A DNA stretch of 64,000 nt from Dehalococcoidia bacterium (GCA_025054935.1 JANWZD010000012.1:62001-126000), one strand, 5' to 3'; positions 18,509 to 27,442 are shown, counted from the first letter of the stretch. Made by a program: numbers and translations. Notes: generated from the letters alone by a model not told the origin.

Positions 18509-18514
18509 TATAAT
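18509..18514 (+). promoter_or_regulatory. -10 element (TATAAT) upstream of lipoprotein and globin genes
   Basis: An exact TATAAT lies just after the CoA-transferase stop and 57 bp before the lipoprotein ATG. No convincing -35 hexamer is seen 16-18 bp upstream, so this is a moderate prediction. Confidence 0.4.
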
Positions 18515-18570
18515 CGTGGCCGGACGACCAGTACGATACGCTTGCCGGAGCGGTGCGGGGTGAGAGAGTG

Positions 18571-18837
18571 ATGACGACGAAGGCAACAGTGTGGGTGTGC
18601 GGCGGCGTGGTGGGCGTGATGCTGGCGCTTGCGGCGTGCCAAGGCCCAGCGGTGACGCCCGGCCGTGCCGACCTTCCGCCGACGGCCGCGGCGTTCGCCA
18701 CGGAGCTGAGCGCCGTCCAGACTCAGGTCGCGACCATGCTGCCCGGCATCCAAACCCAAGCGGCGACAGCGCTGCCCGCGCTGCAGACCCAAGCGGCGAA
18801 TGCCGCGGCGACCGCAACCGCCGCTGCCCGGCGCTGA
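18571..18837 (+). CDS. Small lipoprotein with 11-residue (hendecad) repeats
   Basis: 88 residues. A signal peptide ends in the lipobox LALAAC (Cys near residue 23), predicting a lipid-anchored surface protein. The mature part holds three consecutive 11-residue repeats: VQTQVATMLPG, IQTQAATALPA and LQTQAANAAAT, with a hydrophobic residue opening each unit and QTQ following. Such hendecads favour a right-handed coiled coil or amphipathic helix. The rest is Ala/Thr-rich. The truncated globin gene follows 12 bp downstream, so the two are probably co-transcribed. I do not recognise a family or function. Confidence 0.7.
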   Translation: MTTKATVWVCGGVVGVMLALAACQGPAVTPGRADLPPTAAAFATELSAVQTQVATMLPGIQTQAATALPALQTQAANAAATATAAARR

Positions 18838-18849
18838 GCGAGGCGTTCG

Positions 18850-19278
18850 ATGAGCAACCGACGCAGTATCTACGACCAGGTCGGCGGGGAGGCGACCTTT
18901 TTTGCCCTCGTCGACCGCTTCTACGCCGGGGTCGCGACCGACCCTATCTTGCGGCCGATGTATCCAGAAGGGGACCTCGCCGAAGCGCGGCGCAAGCTGG
19001 CGCTTTTCTTCATCCAGTATTTCGGCGGGCCGATGACCTATTCCGCGGAGCGCGGTCATCCGCGGCTGCGGATGCGGCACCTGCCCTTCCCGATCGACAA
19101 GGCCGCTCGCGACGCTTGGATGCGTCACATGCATCGCGCGCTCGATGAGACGCCGCTGCCGGAGGAGATCCGCGCAGAGATGCGCGCCTACTTCGAGCGG
19201 ACGGCGACCTTCCTGATCAACCGAGTGCCCGACGGCACGCTGCCGGTCCGCAGCGTTGTCGAGCCGTCGGAGCACTAA
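18850..19278 (+). CDS. Group II truncated hemoglobin
   Basis: 142 residues, the size of TrHbO proteins. It binds haem and typically handles O2, NO or peroxide in the cytoplasm. Family hallmarks: YDQVGGEATFFALVDRFY at the start, DPILRPMYP, the proximal (F8) His77 in LRMRHLPF, and Trp90 at the G8 position (DAWMRHM). The start ATG is preceded by a weak AGGCG. It follows the small lipoprotein gene by 12 bp. No obvious partner reductase is adjacent. Confidence 0.92.
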   Translation: MSNRRSIYDQVGGEATFFALVDRFYAGVATDPILRPMYPEGDLAEARRKLALFFIQYFGGPMTYSAERGHPRLRMRHLPFPIDKAARDAWMRHMHRALDETPLPEEIRAEMRAYFERTATFLINRVPDGTLPVRSVVEPSEH

Positions 19279-19610
19279 AAACTCAATAGAAGGGTCATTA
19301 TGCCCAGTTTTTCAGGAGCGCGGCCGCGCCGACGGACGAGAGCGCCCTGAGCGCAGCGCGCCGGCATCCGGGCAGCTCGTGCTGACTCGTCTTGGCGGCG
19401 CGCCGAGCGTGGAAGCCCGCGAACGCGCAGCGGAACCCGTCCCGCGCTAAGCGCTCGCGGGCGGCGCCTTTCAGCGCCGGAGCTCGGGATCGCTGTCCCC
19501 GCGCTCGGAGGGAGCGTTGCCTCACTCGGACGGCGCCTGCTCGCTGAAGCCGCACAGCTCCCCGCTCGGCGGACCGGCGATGGCGCGCCGCGGGGCAGGC
19601 GCGTGCATCG
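19279..19610. other. 332-bp intergenic region between convergent genes
   Basis: GC-rich spacer between the globin gene and the convergent pxpC. Short open frames on both strands have Arg/Ala-rich composition with no recognisable family. Small GC inverted repeats exist (for example CCCGCG and CGCGGG around 19440-19460), but none has the T-run of a clear terminator. I see no gene or RNA here. Confidence 0.6.
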
Positions 19611-20579
19611 TTACGTCAACTTCCCGGCTGAGCGTGCCAGCTCCCAGCCGAAATCGTCGCTCTCGACTGGAGGGAGAGACCGCGCAGCGCGCCGGGCCTC
19701 CTCGAGCGTGGTCAGCGCGAACCGGACTGGATCGCCCGGCGCGCGCTGGGCGAGGAGCGGCAGGTCGGCCCGAATGACGACTGCCAGCACGGGATAGCCG
19801 CCGGTCGGCTGGTGGTCGGCGAGCAGAACGATCGGCTGGCCGTCGCCGGGCACTTGGATCGCGCCAAGCGGCAGCCCAAGCGAGGGAACATCGGCGCGGC
19901 GCGGGGCGATGGCTGGTCCCTCCAGCCGGGCGCCCATCCGGTTCGACTCGGGCGCGAGCCGCCATTCCGCCCCGACGAGCCGGGCGAGCGCGTCCGGCGG
20001 GAACCGCCGTCGGTGGGGGCCCGGAACGACGCGCACGGCCTCTTCGAGCCCGAGGTCGTGCTCGGCGGCGCGGCCGGCGCGTGCGGGCGGGTCCGGAATG
20101 AGGAAGGCGGCGAGCGTGTCACCCGCCTGAAGCCCTCGCCCGCCCAGCCCGCCGAAGCCGCCGGCAAGGTCGGTGCTGCGCGAGCCGAGGACGACGGGAA
20201 CGTCGAGACCGCCGGCGACGGCGAGATAGGCACGCGCGCCGCGCCGGCGCTCGCCGAACGCGACCGTTGCGCCGCGCTGCGCTGCGACGCTCCACCCGGG
20301 CGAGACAGGACGCCCGTCGACCGTCATCCCGAGGTCGGCGCCGGCCAGCCCGAGGATGGCGGCACGGAGCAGGCGCAGCACAGGTCCCGCGAGGGTGATC
20401 TCCAGCAGCGCGGCCTCGTCGGCGTTGCCGGCGAGCCGGTTTGCCAGCGCCGCCGACCTAGCATCGAGCGCGCCACCGGCTGCGACGCCGAACTGGCCGA
20501 ACCGTGCCCGCGGCCGGATATCCTGCACTGTCGTCAGCAATCCGCCTGTCAGCACCTCGAAGACGGGGGCGCTTCTCAC
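19611..20579 (-). CDS. pxpC: 5-oxoprolinase subunit C (biotin-dependent carboxyltransferase family, KipA-like)
   Basis: 322 residues. With PxpA and PxpB it opens 5-oxoproline (pyroglutamate) to glutamate at the cost of ATP. The family start GGLLTTVQDIRPRARFGQFGVAAGG and the motifs LLADHQPTGGYPVLAVV and RAPGDPVRF are visible (read as separate blocks). Start is GTG, overlapping the stop of pxpB by 4 nt (GTGA), so B and C are co-translated. The third subunit gene, pxpA, is divergent immediately upstream of pxpB. Confidence 0.92.
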   Translation of the reverse strand: MRSAPVFEVLTGGLLTTVQDIRPRARFGQFGVAAGGALDARSAALANRLAGNADEAALLEITLAGPVLRLLRAAILGLAGADLGMTVDGRPVSPGWSVAAQRGATVAFGERRRGARAYLAVAGGLDVPVVLGSRSTDLAGGFGGLGGRGLQAGDTLAAFLIPDPPARAGRAAEHDLGLEEAVRVVPGPHRRRFPPDALARLVGAEWRLAPESNRMGARLEGPAIAPRRADVPSLGLPLGAIQVPGDGQPIVLLADHQPTGGYPVLAVVIRADLPLLAQRAPGDPVRFALTTLEEARRAARSLPPVESDDFGWELARSAGKLT

Positions 20580-21208
20580 GTCGCGATGAACCGCACCCGA
20601 TCGCCCGGCATCAGCCGCGCCGGGGGCACGGCTGCCGGGTCGAAGAGGGTGACCGCCGTGCGGCCGACGAGACGCCAGCCGCCGGGGGTCGCCCGCGGGT
20701 AGATCCCTGCCCAGCCATCGGCGAGCGCGACCGCCCCCGCCGGCACGCGCACGCGCGGCGTTGCCAAGCGCGGGACCGCAAGCCGGCGCGGCAGCCCGAT
20801 CAGATAGGGGAAACCGGGCGCGAAGCCGAGGAACGCAACTGTCAGCCGAGCGCGGACGAGCGCGTTGATCACGCCCTCGGGCGAGAGCCCGGCGAACTGA
20901 GCGACCTCGTCTAGATCTGGTCCGTCTGCGCCGCCGAACGCGACGGGAATGTGATGTTCGCGGCTCGCTGCCGCCGCCAGCGGCGCCGCCAGCGCTGCCC
21001 GCGCTGCGGCCGCGATCGTTTGCTCGTCAATGCTGTCCAGCTCGACGAGCACGCTCGTTGCGCCGGGAATAACGGCTGCAACGCCCGGCAGCCCATCGAG
21101 CGCGCAGCTAAGCTGGGCGACGCGGCGCGCCGCGGCAACGCTCGGCCGGCGCGCGATCTCGATCAGCAGCGCTCGCTCGCCGAAGGGACGCAGCCGCCAC
21201 TCGCTCAC
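20576..21208 (-). CDS. pxpB: 5-oxoprolinase subunit B (KipI-like)
   Basis: About 210 residues from GTG 21208. It has the KipI/PxpB pattern: RPFGERALLIE near the N-terminus, FLGFAPGFPYLIGLP and the PRLATPRVRVPAGAVALADG block that form the conserved core. The start is uncertain: GTG 21208 has GGAGG only 1 nt upstream, while TTG 21232 has no ribosome site; homologues begin close to the RPFG block, favouring 21208. It partners PxpC (overlapping downstream) and PxpA (divergent, start at 21253). In Bacillus the homologue also inhibits the KinA kinase, but the presence of all three subunits favours the enzymatic role. Confidence 0.9.
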   Translation of the reverse strand: MSEWRLRPFGERALLIEIARRPSVAAARRVAQLSCALDGLPGVAAVIPGATSVLVELDSIDEQTIAAAARAALAAPLAAAASREHHIPVAFGGADGPDLDEVAQFAGLSPEGVINALVRARLTVAFLGFAPGFPYLIGLPRRLAVPRLATPRVRVPAGAVALADGWAGIYPRATPGGWRLVGRTAVTLFDPAAVPPARLMPGDRVRFIAT

Positions 21209-21252
21209 GCCTCCATGGTATACCTTGCTCAAGACACGAGACAGCAGGGCCG

Positions 21253-22032
21253 ATGACGATGCGTTCTGTAGACTTCAACGCCGATCTTGGCGAGAGCTTT
21301 GGCCGCTGGACGCTCGGCGACGACACGGCGCTCCTCCCGTTGATCTCGAGCGCGAACGTCGCCTGCGGGTTCCACGCCGGCGACCCGGCGGTGATCGACG
21401 AGACCGTTGCCCGCTGCCGCGAGGCTGGCGTCGCCGTCGGCGCCCAGCCGAGCTATCCCGACCTTCAGGGGTTCGGGCGCCGGTCGATGGCACTCACCCC
21501 CCGGGAGATCGAGCAAATCGTTCTTTATCAGGTCGGTGCCGTTGCCGCCTTCTGCGCCGCTCACGGCGTTCCGCTGACGCATGTCAAGCCGCACGGCGCT
21601 CTCTACAACGATGCGGTGACCGATCCCGTTCGCGCGCGCGCCATCGCGCGCGGCGTCGCCCGGGCTTGGCCCGGCCTCCCGCTGGTCGGCTTGGCGGGGT
21701 CAGCGCCGTTCGAGGAGGCGGCGCGCCGCGAAGGGCTGCCGTTCGTGCCGGAAGCGTTTGCCGACCGCCGCTACCTGCCCGACGGGACGCTGCAGCCGCG
21801 CTCCGCTCCCGGCGCGCTCATCGTTGACCCTGACGAAGCGGCAGAGCAAGCGCTCATGATCGCGCGCGACGGCGCGGTGCGCTGCATCGATGGCAGCGTC
21901 ATGACGCTCCGGGCCGAGACGATCTGCTTTCACGGCGATACGCCCGGCGCGCCAGCCATCATCGCCGCGGCGCGCCAGCGGCTGGAACGTGCCGGGATCG
22001 AGGTCCGCTCCTTCGCGCTCAGAAGTCTGTGA
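21253..22032 (+). CDS. pxpA: 5-oxoprolinase subunit A (LamB/YcsF family)
   Basis: 259 residues, full length. Characteristic blocks: VDFNADLGESFGRWTLGDD, SANVACGFHAGDP, VGAQPSYPDLQGFGRR and HVKPHGALYND. It completes the ATP-dependent 5-oxoprolinase with the divergent pxpB-pxpC genes; the short gap means their promoters must overlap. ATG 21259 is an alternative start. The 3' end overlaps the convergent flavin-binding protein gene by 14 bp. Confidence 0.94.
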   Translation: MTMRSVDFNADLGESFGRWTLGDDTALLPLISSANVACGFHAGDPAVIDETVARCREAGVAVGAQPSYPDLQGFGRRSMALTPREIEQIVLYQVGAVAAFCAAHGVPLTHVKPHGALYNDAVTDPVRARAIARGVARAWPGLPLVGLAGSAPFEEAARREGLPFVPEAFADRRYLPDGTLQPRSAPGALIVDPDEAAEQALMIARDGAVRCIDGSVMTLRAETICFHGDTPGAPAIIAAARQRLERAGIEVRSFALRSL

Positions 22033-22492
22033 AGCGAAACCACTCTTCCCCGCCGAGCACACCTTGGATGCGCAGGCGCTGGGGCAGATAGCGATAGGTG
22101 GCGTGCGCGTCCGGCCCGGTGCGATCGAGCAGTTCCTGCATGCGCGGACCGCTCTTCGAGATACGCCGCGCCAGCAGCCGCAGCTTCTCCTCGCCTTCCA
22201 CCAGCTCGGCGATCGTGTCGAGCTGGATCAGCCAGCGCATCGGCTCGTGCTCGAGGTGGCTCCACGACCAGACGAAGGTCGCTCGCGGGTCGCGGGCGAG
22301 TTCGCGCGTTTTCAGGCTGCCTGCGCGCGTGAGCGTCTCGATCACCCAGCCCTGATTGAAATAGCCCATCAGCCGGATGCGCGGAAAGCCGCGCGCGGGA
22401 TAGGTGATCATTTGGACGTTCTTCATCCGGCTGATGTGGTCGAGCGCGATGGCGCGCGCCCGCGCCGCCAGGTCGGCCGGCTGCTCCCTCAT
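22019..22492 (-). CDS. Pyridoxamine 5'-phosphate oxidase-family FMN-binding protein
   Basis: 157 residues with the split-barrel pattern: short N-terminal helix, VQMITYPARGFPRIRLMGYF, ELARDPRATFVWSW and a C-terminal LPQRLRIQGVLGGEEWFRF. Such small proteins bind FMN or F420 and reduce or oxidise small molecules; the specific activity is not predictable. ATG 22492 is well supported by GGAGGGAT 6-8 nt upstream. Convergent with pxpA and divergent from the GMC oxidoreductase. Confidence 0.8.
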   Translation of the reverse strand: MREQPADLAARARAIALDHISRMKNVQMITYPARGFPRIRLMGYFNQGWVIETLTRAGSLKTRELARDPRATFVWSWSHLEHEPMRWLIQLDTIAELVEGEEKLRLLARRISKSGPRMQELLDRTGPDAHATYRYLPQRLRIQGVLGGEEWFRFTDF

Positions 22493-22526
22493 GAGATCCC
22501 TCCGCTCACGCAGTGTAGCCCATCGC

Positions 22527-22532
22527 TATAAT
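22527..22532 (+). promoter_or_regulatory. -10 element (TATAAT) upstream of the GMC oxidoreductase
   Basis: Exact TATAAT about 55 bp before ATG 22587, in the divergent spacer. No strong -35 hexamer at 16-18 bp. Confidence 0.4.
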
Positions 22533-22586
22533 CGCCGGAGCGGAGGCAGTCCTGCTGAGCGTCATCTTGCGGAATGGGCAGGCCTC

Positions 22587-24134
22587 ATGACTGAGCGCGC
22601 TGATACGGTGATCATCGGCGGGGGGACCGCCGGCTGCGTTCTTGCCAACCGTCTCTCGGTTCACCCTGACCACACTGTCGTGGTGCTGGAAGCGGGACCC
22701 GACTTTGGCCCGGTTGCCGAAGGCCGCTGGCCGCCCGAACTGGTCGGCGGGGCCTATGTCGAAACCGACTACGACTGGGGCTACGAGATCGTGGTCCACG
22801 GTCAGCGGCTGCGCTACACCCGCGGACGGGTGATCGGCGGCTCGTCGGCAGTCAACGCCACCGGCATCAGCTGGGGGCTGCGGCGCGACTACGACGCGTG
22901 GGCGGCGGCGGGCAATCCCGGCTGGAGCTTCGACGACCTCGTGCCATTCTTCAAGCGGGTTGAGCGCTTCGAGGGAGAAGGGCTGCCCGCCCGCGGACGT
23001 GACGGCATGCTGCCGGTCACAAAGGTCGAGAGCACCTCGCCCTTTCTGGAAGCGCTCAAAGAGTCGTTCGAGGCCGCTGGCCTGCCGCCGGCTGATATCG
23101 GCGGCCCCGACGCGATCGAGGGGTACGGCGTGACGACGCGCAATCAGCGGGACGGCCGTCGCATCCACGCGGCCGAGGCGTACCTCGACCCGGCGCGCGG
23201 CCGGCCAAACCTGACCATTATCGACGAAGCGGTCGTCGACCGGATCGAGTGGCGGGACGGCCGGGCGACGGCGGTCCGCTACCTGCGCCGCGGCGAGGAG
23301 CGCGTGATCGCGGCGGGACGCGTCGTCCTCGCGGCCGGTGCAATCGGCGACCCGCTCGTGCTTCAGCGGTCGGGCATCGGCCCGGAGGAGCGGCTGCGCC
23401 GCCTCCTGCCGCCGGGGCGCGCCATCCATCCCCTGCCCGGGGTCGGGCAGAACCTGCACGATCACTTTGGCACCCGCGCCTACTACCGGCCGTCGCTCCA
23501 GTTCTACCGGCTGCTGGCCGAGCGCGATCCTGCTTTGCCGCCGGATGGCCGCTTCAGCATCTCGGCGCGCGTCCGCAGCGACCGTCGGCTCGACGCGTAC
23601 GACCTGAACATCGGGATCGCCCATACTGCCCGGCCGCAGCGGCCGGCGAATCCGCTGGCGCCCCTGCCGGATGTCATCACCGCGATTGTCTTTCTCGTTC
23701 ACCTGAAGGGGACCGGGTCGGTCGCAATTTCAGGACCGGACCCCGCCGACCCGCCGGTCATCGACCCCGGCATCGGCGACAACGACGATATCGAAGCGGT
23801 CGCGCGCGGGGTCGAATGGGTACGCGCGCGCTTTGCGCACCGCTCGATGTGGGACTGGGTCGGCCTCGAAGAGCTGCCCGGTCCGGCGGTGAACGGTCCC
23901 TCGATCCGCGCTTGGGTGCGCAATCATCTCGCGCTCTATCACCACCCGACCGGAACCTGCAAGATGGGTCCGTCGAGCGACCCCCTCGCGGTCGTCGACC
24001 AGGCCGGCAAGGTCTACGGATTTGACAATCTCTACGTTGCCGACGCTGCCATCATGCCGAGCATTCCGCGGGGCATGATCATTCTCACCGTCTATGCGAT
24101 CGCGGAGAAGATCGCTGCGGGGCTCGCCGCCTAA
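22587..24134 (+). CDS. GMC-family FAD-dependent oxidoreductase (choline dehydrogenase-like)
   Basis: 515 residues. The FAD-binding loop VIIGGGTAGCVLANRLS lies at about 8-24, GMC signature 1 is around GRVIGGSSAVNATG, and the C-terminal YHHPTGTCKMG block carries the active-site His. The end NLYVADAAIMPSIPRGMIILTVYAIAEK (split blocks) is the conserved second FAD segment. Members oxidise primary alcohols (choline, glucose, aryl or polyethylene glycols); the substrate cannot be fixed here. No signal peptide. The stop overlaps the stop of the convergent subtilisin gene by 4 bp. Confidence 0.92.
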   Translation: MTERADTVIIGGGTAGCVLANRLSVHPDHTVVVLEAGPDFGPVAEGRWPPELVGGAYVETDYDWGYEIVVHGQRLRYTRGRVIGGSSAVNATGISWGLRRDYDAWAAAGNPGWSFDDLVPFFKRVERFEGEGLPARGRDGMLPVTKVESTSPFLEALKESFEAAGLPPADIGGPDAIEGYGVTTRNQRDGRRIHAAEAYLDPARGRPNLTIIDEAVVDRIEWRDGRATAVRYLRRGEERVIAAGRVVLAAGAIGDPLVLQRSGIGPEERLRRLLPPGRAIHPLPGVGQNLHDHFGTRAYYRPSLQFYRLLAERDPALPPDGRFSISARVRSDRRLDAYDLNIGIAHTARPQRPANPLAPLPDVITAIVFLVHLKGTGSVAISGPDPADPPVIDPGIGDNDDIEAVARGVEWVRARFAHRSMWDWVGLEELPGPAVNGPSIRAWVRNHLALYHHPTGTCKMGPSSDPLAVVDQAGKVYGFDNLYVADAAIMPSIPRGMIILTVYAIAEKIAAGLAA

Positions 24135-25477
24135 TAGCTTGCCAGCGGCACGAAGACGGAGAAGGCGGAGCGCGGGAGCGACCCGCTCGGCGCCTCCGGC
24201 GGCGCGGGGCGCGTCGGCGCAGGGGAGGCGGGAGTCGGTGTCGGCGTGGCGGTCGGGACGGGCGTTGGAGTGGAAGGGAGAGGCGTCGGCGTGGGGGTCG
24301 GATGGAGATTGCTGATCCGGCGCGCCCAGGCGGCAGCGTCAATCCGGCCCGCGCCATACTCGTCGTCGCGTCCCGGCGGGCCGAGATCGAGCGCCGTCTC
24401 AATGATCTGCTGGCGGACGTGGTCGGCGGTGAGCGAGGGCGTTCGCGACCAGATAAGCGCTGCCAGCCCGGCGACCATCGGCGAGGCCATCGACGTGCCC
24501 GAGAGGGAAAGATACCCGCCGCCGCGGTAGGTGCTGAGGATGCCGACGCCGGGAGCGGCGACGCCGACCGCGCTGCCTCGTGTGCTGAAGCTCGCTCGGC
24601 GGTCAGCGGCGTCGGTCGCGGCGACGGCGAGCACTCCTCGCGAGGCGCCAGGATAGACTGGGGTATTCCCGTTCGCGCCGGTGTTGCCGGCAGAGGCGAC
24701 GATCAGCATGCCGGCAGCAGTCGCCCGATCGATCGCGTCTTGGAGCGCGACCGAGTTTGTCGTCGTCCCGAGGCTGATATTGACAATCTTCACCCCTCGC
24801 TCGCGGGCATACTCCAGCGCTAGGATCAGGTCGGACCCGTAGCCCGCACCGCTCCCGTTCAGCACTTTCAGAGGCAGGATCGGCACTCCCCAAGCCAGGC
24901 CGGCCACCCCGATGCCGTTATTGCCGGCAGCAGCGATGATGCCGGCAACGTGGGTGCCGTGGCCGTAATCGTCGTTCGGGGAGTCGTTTTTGTCGACAAA
25001 GTTCCATCCTGGCAGGATGCGGCCAGCGAATTCAGGATGGGCAAGGTCGATGCCCGAGTCGATGACGGCGACGGTGATCGCGGCAGTGCCGGTGATGATG
25101 CTCCACGCGACCGGCGCGCCGATCTTCGGCAGTGCCCATTGCTCTGGGTAGCGGTTGTCGTTCGGTTCGAGCTGAGCGTAGATCGGGAAATCGCGCTCGA
25201 TGTGGCGGACGCGGGGGTCGCGCCGCAAAGCGGCAACGGTTGCCTCCTCGCTGCCGGGCGCGGGCGTGATGATTGCAACGTGCTCGGACTGCGCGAGGCG
25301 TGGTATCCCCGCGGGTCCCGGCGGCTGGGCGTCCCCCGTTACCGGCGCATAAAGCACGATCAGCCGCCCAGACGGGTTGTCTGGCTCGGCGGCTTGTCCG
25401 ATCTCCGGCGCCCGGACAATGAGGAACCCCGCGCCGCCCGCCAGGACGAAACAGAGGAAGAGCAAGCTGGGACGCAT
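24131..25477 (-). CDS. Secreted subtilisin-like serine protease (S8, thermitase-type)
   Basis: 448 residues. A signal peptide/anchor (about 4-22) is followed by an inhibitor-like propeptide (about 40-105) and the S8 catalytic domain (about 110-385). The catalytic triad is Asp140 (VIDSGID), His175 (GHGTHVAG) and Ser329 (GTSMASP), with oxyanion Asn265 (SAGNTG). After the domain comes a Thr/Pro repeat linker (about 390-430) and a short C-terminus ending SVFVPLASY. Propeptide and catalytic domain lengths match secreted thermitase relatives. The linker plus terminal hydrophobic motif suggests surface retention. ATG 25477. Confidence 0.93.
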   Translation of the reverse strand: MRPSLLFLCFVLAGGAGFLIVRAPEIGQAAEPDNPSGRLIVLYAPVTGDAQPPGPAGIPRLAQSEHVAIITPAPGSEEATVAALRRDPRVRHIERDFPIYAQLEPNDNRYPEQWALPKIGAPVAWSIITGTAAITVAVIDSGIDLAHPEFAGRILPGWNFVDKNDSPNDDYGHGTHVAGIIAAAGNNGIGVAGLAWGVPILPLKVLNGSGAGYGSDLILALEYARERGVKIVNISLGTTTNSVALQDAIDRATAAGMLIVASAGNTGANGNTPVYPGASRGVLAVAATDAADRRASFSTRGSAVGVAAPGVGILSTYRGGGYLSLSGTSMASPMVAGLAALIWSRTPSLTADHVRQQIIETALDLGPPGRDDEYGAGRIDAAAWARRISNLHPTPTPTPLPSTPTPVPTATPTPTPASPAPTRPAPPEAPSGSLPRSAFSVFVPLASY

Positions 25478-25657
25478 GCCGCCCGCGCGCTCGAGAAATT
25501 GCGCCGCTCGGCCGAGAACTCCGGCGTCGCTGGATGCGCGCTCCTAGGGCGTATTTCGGTCTGCAGCGCTTCATTCCGAAGAGGCTCGCGCGAGAACTGG
25601 GCAAGAAATCCCACGGCGCTCTCGGAAAGAGCGTCTTGCGGATGGATCCAAAAAGTC

Positions 25658-26452
25658 CTACCGCCGGTAGCTCCACTCGCTTGACCGGTAGAAAGCGATC
25701 AAGGCGGGGAGGCGCTCGCGCTCCGCTGCGGTCAGCGTTCCCCGGTCAAGCGGTCCGACCGTTGCCGCAAACCCCGCGACGATCGCCGCGCAGATCGCTG
25801 CAAGCGGAGGGAGCGGGAGCAGTTCCTCGAGCGCAGTCGCCTCGCGCTCGAGGCGCGCGACCAGCGCCTCCCGGTCGCTAACCGCGAGCCGCTCCGCGAG
25901 GGCCCGACGGTCGAGCGAAAGAGGGAGGCTGCCGTGCTGCAGCACTGCGCCGTCCCGACGGAGCTGGGCGCTTCCGACAAGCTTGCGCCCGCCGGCAGTC
26001 AGTTCATAGGCTGAGGGGATGTCGTAGCACGCCGGTCCGCTCGGCCGCGGCGCGCGCGGACGCGGCAGCGCAATCGCCAGCGCCGGCACGCCAAGCTGCG
26101 CCAGCCCAGCGGCGAGCGCGGCGGCGATCCGCTGCGCGGCAAGGGCAATTCCGCCGACGACGAGGGGGTCGTCCGCGCGCGCGATGACCGCGTAGGTGAT
26201 CTCGCGGTCGTGCAGCAGCGCTCGCCCGCCGGTTGGCCGTCGCACCCAAGCGCGGCCGGGCGTTCCCGGGGGGGCGGCGAGCGCTCGCTCCACCGCTTGG
26301 AACGCGCCGAGGGAGAGACAGGGCGGCGACCACTGATACAGCCGCAGAGTGGGCGGCGCCTGCCCAGCGGCGACCGCGTGGTGGATGGCGGTGTCGATCG
26401 CCATGTTGGTGGCGCCGTCAGCGGCGGGGTCAAGCAGGAGACGCCACGTCAC
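25658..26452 (-). CDS. lplA: Lipoate-protein ligase A family protein
   Basis: 264 residues of the biotin/lipoate ligase fold. The lipoyl-AMP pocket RRPTGGRALLHDREITYAV (about 71-89) and the lysine motif GRKLVGSAQLRRDGAVLQHG are present. It attaches lipoate or octanoate to E2/GcvH proteins, or transfers it between them; without the separate C-terminal domain it could be an octanoyltransferase (LipM/LipL type), so the exact activity is open. GTG start overlaps the meaB stop (GTGA), linking the two genes. Confidence 0.87.
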   Translation of the reverse strand: MTWRLLLDPAADGATNMAIDTAIHHAVAAGQAPPTLRLYQWSPPCLSLGAFQAVERALAAPPGTPGRAWVRRPTGGRALLHDREITYAVIARADDPLVVGGIALAAQRIAAALAAGLAQLGVPALAIALPRPRAPRPSGPACYDIPSAYELTAGGRKLVGSAQLRRDGAVLQHGSLPLSLDRRALAERLAVSDREALVARLEREATALEELLPLPPLAAICAAIVAGFAATVGPLDRGTLTAAERERLPALIAFYRSSEWSYRR

Positions 26453-27390
26453 TGCGTCGGTAGGATCGCTTCGATCAAGCGGTCGGCGGCGCTGTACGGG
26501 TCGAGCTTGCGCGCGGCCACCTCGGCGACCACCTCCTCGAAGAGAGTGCTGTCGCCGACCGCTCGGCTCAGGCGTGCCAGCAGTCTCGTCCGGGTCACTT
26601 CCAGCACGCGGCGCTCAGCTTGGCGCCGCGTCAGGCGGTCGAGCCGGCTGCTCGCCGCGAGATAGGCGAAGTGGGCGTCGATCTCTTCGCGCAGCCGGTC
26701 GACCCCCTCGCCCGTGGTCGCAACGGTAGGCACTATCGGCGGCGGTCGATCGAGCGGCGCGCCGAGCGCGATCATGGTGCGCAGCTGACGGACCACGGCA
26801 TCCGCGCCCTCGCGGTCTGCCTTGTTGACGACGAAGATGTCGGCGACCTCGAGCAGGCCGGCCTTCATCGCTTGGATATCGTCGCCCATCCCCGGCACGA
26901 GCACGACGATCGTCGTGTGCGCCTCGCGGACGATGTCGACTTCGGCTTGGCCGACACCGACGGTCTCCACGACAATAACATCGTTGCCGACTGCGTCGAG
27001 GATGGTGATGACATCGCCGGTCGTCTCGGCCAGTCCGCCGAGCGCTTCGCGCGCCGCCATCGACTTGATGAAGACGCCGGGGTCGCCCGCGAGGTCTTGC
27101 ATGCGGATGCGGTCGCCGAGCACTGCGCCGCCGCTCAGGGGGCTGCTCGGGTCGACCGGAACGATCGCCACGCGCTTCCCTTGCCGCCGCATGGCGAGCG
27201 CCAGCGCATTGACCAGTGTGCTCTTGCCAGAGCCGGGCGCGCCAGTGATCCCGACGACGTGGGCGTGTCCTGAGCGCGGATAGAGGGCGCGGAGGGCAGC
27301 GCGCCCGTCGGGAGTTCCGTCTTCGACGCGCCGCAACAGCTGTCCGAGCGCCCGGCGGTCTCCCGCAAGGGCGCGATCAACGAGGTTCAT
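26449..27390 (-). CDS. meaB: Methylmalonyl-CoA mutase-associated GTPase MeaB
   Basis: 313 residues, full length. G1/Walker A GAPGSGKST (about 51-59), the dimer/base-recognition NKADREGAD (about 193), and the family-specific VDPSSPLSGGAVLGDRIRM block are present. MeaB loads and protects adenosylcobalamin on methylmalonyl-CoA mutase or the related isobutyryl-CoA/ethylmalonyl-CoA mutases. The mutase itself is not in the window. It heads a two-gene unit with the lipoate ligase gene and is divergent from the large membrane protein gene. Confidence 0.93.
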   Translation of the reverse strand: MNLVDRALAGDRRALGQLLRRVEDGTPDGRAALRALYPRSGHAHVVGITGAPGSGKSTLVNALALAMRRQGKRVAIVPVDPSSPLSGGAVLGDRIRMQDLAGDPGVFIKSMAAREALGGLAETTGDVITILDAVGNDVIVVETVGVGQAEVDIVREAHTTIVVLVPGMGDDIQAMKAGLLEVADIFVVNKADREGADAVVRQLRTMIALGAPLDRPPPIVPTVATTGEGVDRLREEIDAHFAYLAASSRLDRLTRRQAERRVLEVTRTRLLARLSRAVGDSTLFEEVVAEVAARKLDPYSAADRLIEAILPTQ

Positions 27391-27442
27391 CGCTGCTCCT
27401 ATCTCGAAGCAATTGTCGCGGATCGGCGCGCGGCGCGACCTC

